In this document: piece after piece, positions 59,264 to 64,000 of the stretch | Position numbering within the stretch: position 1 is the first letter of the stretch | Layout: every line of letters begins with the position of its first letter | NCBI GenBank assembly: GCA_036490215.1 | Contig: DASXEH010000034.1 | Location: 107,023-171,022, forward strand | DNA: 64,000 nucleotides | Reading direction: 5' to 3' | Source: JASHSH01 sp036490215 | GTDB lineage: Bacteria > Pseudomonadota > Alphaproteobacteria > Rhodospirillales > Magnetospirillaceae | The notes under the pieces: model-generated | The model's input: the letters and a program-made list of their open reading frames with translations, nothing else | What the model was told of the DNA's origin: nothing | Databases searched by the model: none | Position numbers and translations under genes: made by a program

Positions 59264-60036
59264 AGATCACCATCCTCGGCTGCGGCGCTGCGGGCGGTCT
59301 GCCGACTATCAATATGGGTTGGGGCAAATGCGACCCCACCAATCCGCGCAACCGCCGGCGCCGCCAATCGATTCTGGTGGAGCAGGGCGGCACGACGATT
59401 CTGGTCGATACCTCGCCGGATTTGCGCGAACAGCTGCTCGACATCGGGGTGCGGCGGCTCGATGCCGTGCTCTATACCCATGCCCATGCCGACCATCTGC
59501 ACGGGATCGACGATCTCCGCGAGGTCAATCGGGCCATGAACGGCCCGATCGATTGCTACGCCACCGCCGACACGATGGCGATGATCCAGCATCGCTTCGA
59601 CTATGTGTTCAAGGATGCCGGCCATGGCCAAGCCTTGCGGGTGGTGTTCCGGCCGTGGCTGGTGCCGCATGAAATCGCCGGTCCGTTCAAGGTAGGTGAG
59701 GTTGCAATCCAGCCCTTCGAACAGGATCACGGCTTTGGTCAGACGACGATCGGTTTCCGATTCAGATCAGCGGCTTACTCGACCGATGTTACCGAACTAC
59801 CTGAAGAGTCGTTTGCGCAGCTCGAGGGCCTCGATTTGTGGATCGTCGGTTGCCTTTCCGACAAATCCCACGAGACCCACGCCCATGTTGAGAAGGCGCT
59901 CGGTTGGGTCAAGCGGCTGAAGCCGAAGCACACCGTGCTCGTCCATCTCGGCCCACGGCTCGATTACGCTGAACTCGCAGCAACTCTCCCCGAAGGCATC
60001 GTCCCGGCTTATGACGGGATGGTGCTGGAGGTCTGA
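59260..60036 (+). CDS. MBL-fold metallohydrolase, PhnP-like
   Basis: 258 residues. The metal motif HAHADHLHG and an N-terminal CGAAGGLPTINMGWG with Cys residues (KCDPTNPRNRRRRQS) resemble PhnP-type phosphodiesterases. Housekeeping-style partner of tatD (ATGA overlap). Reaction likely hydrolysis of a small phosphodiester. Confidence 0.9.
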   Translation: MKITILGCGAAGGLPTINMGWGKCDPTNPRNRRRRQSILVEQGGTTILVDTSPDLREQLLDIGVRRLDAVLYTHAHADHLHGIDDLREVNRAMNGPIDCYATADTMAMIQHRFDYVFKDAGHGQALRVVFRPWLVPHEIAGPFKVGEVAIQPFEQDHGFGQTTIGFRFRSAAYSTDVTELPEESFAQLEGLDLWIVGCLSDKSHETHAHVEKALGWVKRLKPKHTVLVHLGPRLDYAELAATLPEGIVPAYDGMVLEV

Positions 60037-60039
60037 ACG

Positions 60040-61407
60040 ATGTCGACACCGGCCAAAGACGGCATGGAAGTTCCGGCCCGGTACTGGGCGATGCTGACGA
60101 TGAGCCTCGGCATCACCATGGCGGTGCTCGACGGCGCCATCGCCAATGTCGCCCTGCCGACCATCGCCCATGATCTTCAAGCCGATCCGGCCAGTTCGAT
60201 CTGGGTGGTGAACGCCTACCAGCTGGCCGTCACGGTGACGATCCTGCCCTTCGCCGCGTTGGGCGATGTGATCGGCTATCGCCGCATCTATCTGTGCGGG
60301 CTGGTCGCGTTCACCTTGGCATCGGCGGCGTGCACGGCGTCGGACTCGCTGGTGACCTTAGCGATCGCGCGCGTGGTCCAGGGGCTCGGCGCATCCGCTT
60401 TAATGAGCGTCAATAGCGCCTTGATCCGATTCATCTATCCACGCGCCCATCTGGGCCGGGGCATCGGCATCAATGCCGTCGTGGTCGCGGCTTCGGCGGC
60501 GGTCGGGCCCACGGTCGCCAGCGGTATTCTCGCCATCGGCGCCTGGCAGTGGCTGTTCGCGATCAATATCCCGATCGGCGCGGTGACGTTCATTGTGGCC
60601 TATCGTTCGCTGCCGCCGACGCCGCGCCAATCCAGTTCATTTGATGTCTTAAGCGCGATTCTTACGGCTTTGACTTTGGGCCCATTGATCATCGGTATCG
60701 ATGGCGCGGGCCGTGGCGAAGACGGACTGCTGGTGGCCGCCGAATTCCTGGTCGCTTTCGTCAGCGGTGGCTTGCTGGTCTGGCGGCAATGGAACGTGCC
60801 GGCGCCGTTTTTTCCATTCGATCTGCTGCGCATCCCAATCTTCGCGCTGTCGATGTGCACATCGATCTGTTCCTTTGCCGGCCAGATGCTGGCCTATGTG
60901 GCGCTGCCATTCCTGCTGGAGGGTGCGCTGGGCTTCACCGATGTCCAGACCGGCCTGTTGATGACACCGTGGCCGCTGGCGATCGTCTTCGTCGCACCGA
61001 TTGCCGGGCGGCTTTCGGACAAATATCCGGCCGGGCTTCTGGGCGCGATCGGTCTCGCGATCTTTGCGGTCGGCTTGGCGCTTCTGGCCACGATGGGCGT
61101 CCATCCGACCCGGATAGACGTGATCTGGCGCATGGCCGTCTGCGGCATCGGCTTCGGCTTTTTCCAATCGCCCAACAACCGGACGATCATCGGTTCGGCG
61201 CCACGCAACCGCAGTGGCGGCGCCAGCGGCATGTTAGGGACGGCACGGCTGGTCGGCCAGACGACGGGTGCGGCAATCGTGGCGCTGGCTTTCGCCCGCG
61301 TGCCCGCGCATGGCGAAGCCTTCGCGCTCTATATCGGCGTGGGCCTGGCCGCCGCCGCAGCCGGTGTTAGCGCGCTACGTATGCGTCACACGCTACCGAC
61401 TTATTAG
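60040..61407 (+). CDS. MFS multidrug-type transporter, DHA2-like
   Basis: 455 residues and about 14 membrane segments. The signature LDGAIANVALPTIAHDL and LGDVIGYRRIYLCGL (motif A) match DHA2 drug exporters. Paralog of the protein at 15600-16967, sharing its length and motifs. It starts 3 nt after the MBL gene. Confidence 0.88.
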   Translation: MSTPAKDGMEVPARYWAMLTMSLGITMAVLDGAIANVALPTIAHDLQADPASSIWVVNAYQLAVTVTILPFAALGDVIGYRRIYLCGLVAFTLASAACTASDSLVTLAIARVVQGLGASALMSVNSALIRFIYPRAHLGRGIGINAVVVAASAAVGPTVASGILAIGAWQWLFAINIPIGAVTFIVAYRSLPPTPRQSSSFDVLSAILTALTLGPLIIGIDGAGRGEDGLLVAAEFLVAFVSGGLLVWRQWNVPAPFFPFDLLRIPIFALSMCTSICSFAGQMLAYVALPFLLEGALGFTDVQTGLLMTPWPLAIVFVAPIAGRLSDKYPAGLLGAIGLAIFAVGLALLATMGVHPTRIDVIWRMAVCGIGFGFFQSPNNRTIIGSAPRNRSGGASGMLGTARLVGQTTGAAIVALAFARVPAHGEAFALYIGVGLAAAAAGVSALRMRHTLPTY

Positions 61408-61410
61408 GGC

Positions 61411-62604
61411 TCAGGTTTTTACCGGTGGTGCAGATGGTGGCCGCAATGCGCGCCAGCGCGTCACCAGCATCACGATGCCGCCGGCGATCAGGCCCCAGAA
61501 CGCGCCGCTGATGCCGAGAAACCCGACGCCGGATGCGGTGACGAGCAGGGTGACAACCGCTGCTTCACGATCGACTGGCGCATTGACGGCATTCATCACC
61601 GACGATCCGAATGCGCCCAGCAGCGCCAGACCCGCCACGGCTTCGATCAGGATCGGCGGCGATGCGCCGATGAAAGCCGCCGCCACACCGGCCAGAAGCC
61701 CGAAAATCACATAGATCAGACCCGCGATGATGGCCGCCCAATAGCGCTTTTTGGGATCGGGATTGGCATCGGGCCCGGCGCACATGGCCGCGGTGATTGC
61801 CGCCAGATTGACCGTATGGCCGCCGAAAAACGCGCCAACGATGCTGAACAAACCCGTGGCCACGAACAGCCGGCCCGGCGGCGGATGGTAGCCATTGACC
61901 GACAGAACCGCGATGCCCGGGATGTTCTGCGACGCCATGGTGACGATGAACAGCGGCAGCGCGATGCCGATCACGGCGCCGATCGACAGCGTCGGCGTCA
62001 CCAGCACCGGATGCGGCCAGGGCGAGCCGAAACTGGCAGCCGACAGATGCGTGGTCGCCGCAATCGCAATCGCCGCCACGATCACGGCCGCCGGCATGGC
62101 CAGGACACGCTTGAGTTTGGCAACGATCAGCCAGGCCAGGATGATCGCCAGCGCCGGCAGCGGATGCTCGGCCACGGCGCGCACCGGCGCGAAGCACAGT
62201 TCCAACAGCACGCCCGCCAGCATCGCATTCGCCAGCGGCGCCGGAATCGATGCAACCCAGCGGCCCAACGGCTTGAACAAGCCCGACAAAACGATCAGCG
62301 CGCCGGTCAGCAGAAACGCGCCCACAGCCGCTTCGAAACCGCCATCGACCGCGCCGGTGGTGGCCAACAGCGCCGCGCCCGGCGTCGACCAGGCGCTGCT
62401 GATCGGCAGCCGCGAGACCGTGCTCAACACGATGCCGCACAGGCCCATGGCCAGCGCCGCCGCCATCAGGCCCGAAGCTGCTTGCTCCGGGCTCGCGCCG
62501 ACCTTGGTCAGCCCGTTGATGATGACGGCGAAGGTGCTGGCGAAACCGACGAAGCCGGCCAACGCGCCGGCGGCACCGGCTTGGAGGGAGAAATCGGAGC
62601 GCAT
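61411..62604 (-). CDS. benE: BenE-family benzoate/H+ symporter
   Basis: 397 residues with about 12 membrane segments. BenE-type stretches: LQAGAAGALAGFVGFASTFA at the start, ISSAWSTPGAALLATTGAVD, and MASQNIPGIAVLSVNGYHPP in the middle. It imports benzoate or a related acid by proton symport, although some members have other ligands. No benzoate catabolic genes are in the window. Convergent with the MFS gene. Confidence 0.88.
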   Translation of the reverse strand: MRSDFSLQAGAAGALAGFVGFASTFAVIINGLTKVGASPEQAASGLMAAALAMGLCGIVLSTVSRLPISSAWSTPGAALLATTGAVDGGFEAAVGAFLLTGALIVLSGLFKPLGRWVASIPAPLANAMLAGVLLELCFAPVRAVAEHPLPALAIILAWLIVAKLKRVLAMPAAVIVAAIAIAATTHLSAASFGSPWPHPVLVTPTLSIGAVIGIALPLFIVTMASQNIPGIAVLSVNGYHPPPGRLFVATGLFSIVGAFFGGHTVNLAAITAAMCAGPDANPDPKKRYWAAIIAGLIYVIFGLLAGVAAAFIGASPPILIEAVAGLALLGAFGSSVMNAVNAPVDREAAVVTLLVTASGVGFLGISGAFWGLIAGGIVMLVTRWRALRPPSAPPVKT

Positions 62605-62700
62605 GGTTCGGATGGGCCTGGCGGGTTGGCGGGCGGCGGTTTCAGGTTGAGGGCGAGGGAGGGCTACCGCGTTTGGCGATCTATCTCGGGGCGGCGTTGT

Positions 62701-63267
62701 CTAAGCGCTAAGGCGAGACTTAACGTCATCAATCAGCGGCCCAAGCCCACGCAGTGCAACCTTGGTTATTGCCCGCAACATTCGAATGCCTGCGGGAAGC
62801 CCACCGATTGCCAGATACTGCGCAGCATCGTGCTGCGCGTGATACTTGGGATCAGGCTTGGTGTCATGGTGAACACCACCCGCCACATTCGCAGCATAGC
62901 CAATGAGGTCGTGAATCGACTTTTGTTGGTCATTAATGGTCATAACTACGCGTGCCATAAATTGGTCCCGGGACAGGGTATCAAAAGGTCGCGAAGGCGG
63001 AGGATTATGCGGATCAACGCTATCTTCGTCAGACTGAAACGTGACGAGATGAGCATAGGGATCTGGCCCGAACCAGGACTTACCGACCTCATAGTTAATC
63101 TTCATACGACTTTTGATGTTCACCGTATTGATAAGCGGATGATCATCGAGGAACAACTGGCGCAATGCCGCAGCCGCATCCAAAAAATTTATCTCTGCGA
63201 CTTCCTCAGCCGAGACAAATGTTTGGAGCTGCTTACAACGCTCGAGGAAGAGGCGATCCGCGTCCAT
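62701..63267 (-). CDS. hypothetical protein in an AT-richer region
   Basis: 188 residues, no signal or membrane segment. The middle is polar (FQSDEDSVDPHNPPPSRP), the rest helical with QQKSIHDLIGYAANVAG. The ATG has GGGAG upstream. No family recognised. Base composition around it is lower in GC than in neighbouring genes, which suggests recent acquisition. A long rightward open frame overlaps it but reads as an antisense shadow. Confidence 0.6.
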   Translation of the reverse strand: MDADRLFLERCKQLQTFVSAEEVAEINFLDAAAALRQLFLDDHPLINTVNIKSRMKINYEVGKSWFGPDPYAHLVTFQSDEDSVDPHNPPPSRPFDTLSRDQFMARVVMTINDQQKSIHDLIGYAANVAGGVHHDTKPDPKYHAQHDAAQYLAIGGLPAGIRMLRAITKVALRGLGPLIDDVKSRLSA

Positions 63268-63729
63268 CTTTTCTCCCGGGAGCTAGCCGGGATCATAAAG
63301 TGACCCAGTTTTGCACGCTCGCCGGCCGATCCGAAAATTAGCCCCGGGATCATCCCAGATTGGCCGCCGCTGGCAAGGGTCCAACGAGACGGCTTTCGGC
63401 CGTCCTGAACGAGATTTTTCCTCAGACCCGCCGCCATTTCCGGCTGCGAGAATATTGATAGCATTGGCGGATCAGCTTGCGGGGCGCTAGAAATCGGCGA
63501 ATTTGGTGCCGGGCATGGATGGCGCGACCTTATCTCATTGGTTCAAAATCCATCTGATACGCGTCATAATATACATTATGCGACAATTATATATAAGAAT
63601 GCCGGCACCTGATCAGAGCCAAAACGCGCCATTTCCGAGAAATCGACTGGCCTCGCTTCCGGCGTCCATAGCCCGCCCCACCTATCGTGCTAACGACTAT
63701 ACTGGCCCCGTTCGGACGTCGAGGACTCC
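63268..63729. other. AT-richer intergenic stretch
   Basis: 462 bp without a supported gene. Around 63565-63600 it is strongly AT-rich (ATTATATATAAG), likely the promoter of the gene starting at 63730. A small stem ACGGC-N5-GCCGT occurs around 63391-63405. Confidence 0.45.
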
Positions 63730-64000
63730 ATGATGCTTACCATAGTCGTAGCTACCGCCAGCTCGATCGGTGGCGCACTGATAACAGCGATCGTCACATC
63801 TCTCTTAACTCGCCGCCGTGAACGCGAAGCCGATTGGCGGAAGTTGAAATTTGCCCAATATCAAGAGTTCGCGCTGGCCCTGTCAGGTGTCGTACGAGAA
63901 AGAGCAACACCGGAACGTCAGGCTAGATATGCCGATGCGTTTAACAGTATGTCGCTAATAGCCTCTTTGCCGGTTCTTGCCGCGCTACAGGCGTTCCAAG
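63730..64000 (+). CDS. hypothetical membrane-anchored protein (C-terminus outside window)
   Basis: An open frame from ATG at 63730 (or 63733) continues past the window edge (90 codons visible). One N-terminal membrane segment (TIVVATASSIGGALITAIVT) is followed by a basic stop-transfer (SLLTRRREREADW) and a helical cytoplasmic part. Similar topology occurs in many unassigned accessory proteins. Family unknown. Confidence 0.6.
   Translation, partial: MMLTIVVATASSIGGALITAIVTSLLTRRREREADWRKLKFAQYQEFALALSGVVRERATPERQARYADAFNSMSLIASLPVLAALQAFQ

Noticed and set aside
61816..63303. A 495-codon plus-strand frame
   Set aside because: Antisense to benE and to the 62701-63267 gene, with a Gln/Arg-rich low-complexity translation typical of a shadow of a high-GC gene.
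63530..63560. GGTTCAAAATCC resembling a tRNA T-loop
   Set aside because: The flanking bases cannot form the T-stem and no acceptor or anticodon arm is present.
1..64000. CRISPR arrays, toxin-antitoxin pairs and complete insertion sequences
   Set aside because: I saw no regularly spaced repeats with unique spacers, no recognisable toxin-antitoxin pair and no transposase gene in the window.

Overview
The window is high-GC (roughly 60-65 % by eye) DNA that reads as an alphaproteobacterial chromosome. The basis is the gene set and order rlpA-dacA-tmk-holB-metG-tatD-MBL, several LIV-type ABC transporters, an acetoin-dehydrogenase-type complex with an AcoC-like E2, and a BluB. I would guess Rhodospirillales or Hyphomicrobiales, but no marker gene fixes the genus.

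Layout. (1) 1-7.6 kb: an integrative element, possibly a phage satellite. It has a tyrosine integrase and an AT-hook/ribbon-helix-helix regulator reading right, divergent from an AlpA/excisionase-like HTH, a D5/P4-type primase-helicase and small genes including a J-domain protein. A gene-poor 0.84 kb next to the primase carries a cluster of perfect palindromes. (2) 7.6-10.9 kb: tRNA-Ser(GCT) followed by an arsenic cluster (arsN2, arsR, arsI, arsC, aqpS, and a coupled Cys-rich small ORF). A 13-bp copy of the tRNA 3' end lies at its far side, so it looks like a second, decayed insertion at the same tRNA. (3) 10.9-20.2 kb, minus strand: LIV transporter 1 with a LivM-LivG fusion, an MFS exporter, and an acetoin-dehydrogenase-like E1alpha/E1beta/E2 set. 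(4) 20.3-28.3 kb: a lipoprotein, a 2-oxoglutarate/Fe(II)-type oxygenase, and LIV transporter 2 behind an aldehyde dehydrogenase. (5) 28.5-38.8 kb: pirin, then the cell-wall and housekeeping block mltB, rlpA, dacA, tmk, holB, metG. Four accessory genes (SRPBCC, TetR, haloacetate dehalogenase, bluB) sit between tmk and holB.

(6) 38.9-58.2 kb: a large accessory block between metG and tatD. Three genes read left (a BNR-repeat protein, TetR, GntR). A palindrome-rich leader is followed by about 15.5 kb of co-directional, tightly packed genes: FAH-type hydrolase, amidohydrolase, alpha/beta hydrolase, second amidohydrolase, LivH, LivM, binding protein, LivG, a LivF fused to a Tm-1-like (UPF0261) domain, a TIM-barrel PEP-hydrolase-family protein, flotillin, SRPBCC, and an SRPBCC-quinone oxidoreductase fusion. 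This is the most unusual part of the window. It looks like an uncharacterised uptake and degradation operon in which the two halves of the plant Tm-1 protein are encoded next to each other, one of them joined to a transporter ATPase. (7) 58.2-64 kb: tatD and the MBL gene resume the conserved block, followed by a second MFS exporter, a BenE-type symporter, and an AT-richer edge with two unrecognised genes.

How the genes may work together: the window is dominated by solute uptake (three LIV systems, BenE) paired with oxidative or hydrolytic enzymes, suggesting a metabolically versatile soil or water heterotroph. The arsenic cluster supports arsenate reduction, arsenite channel efflux and possibly organoarsenical demethylation. 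All functional statements rest on motif recognition; no database search was run.
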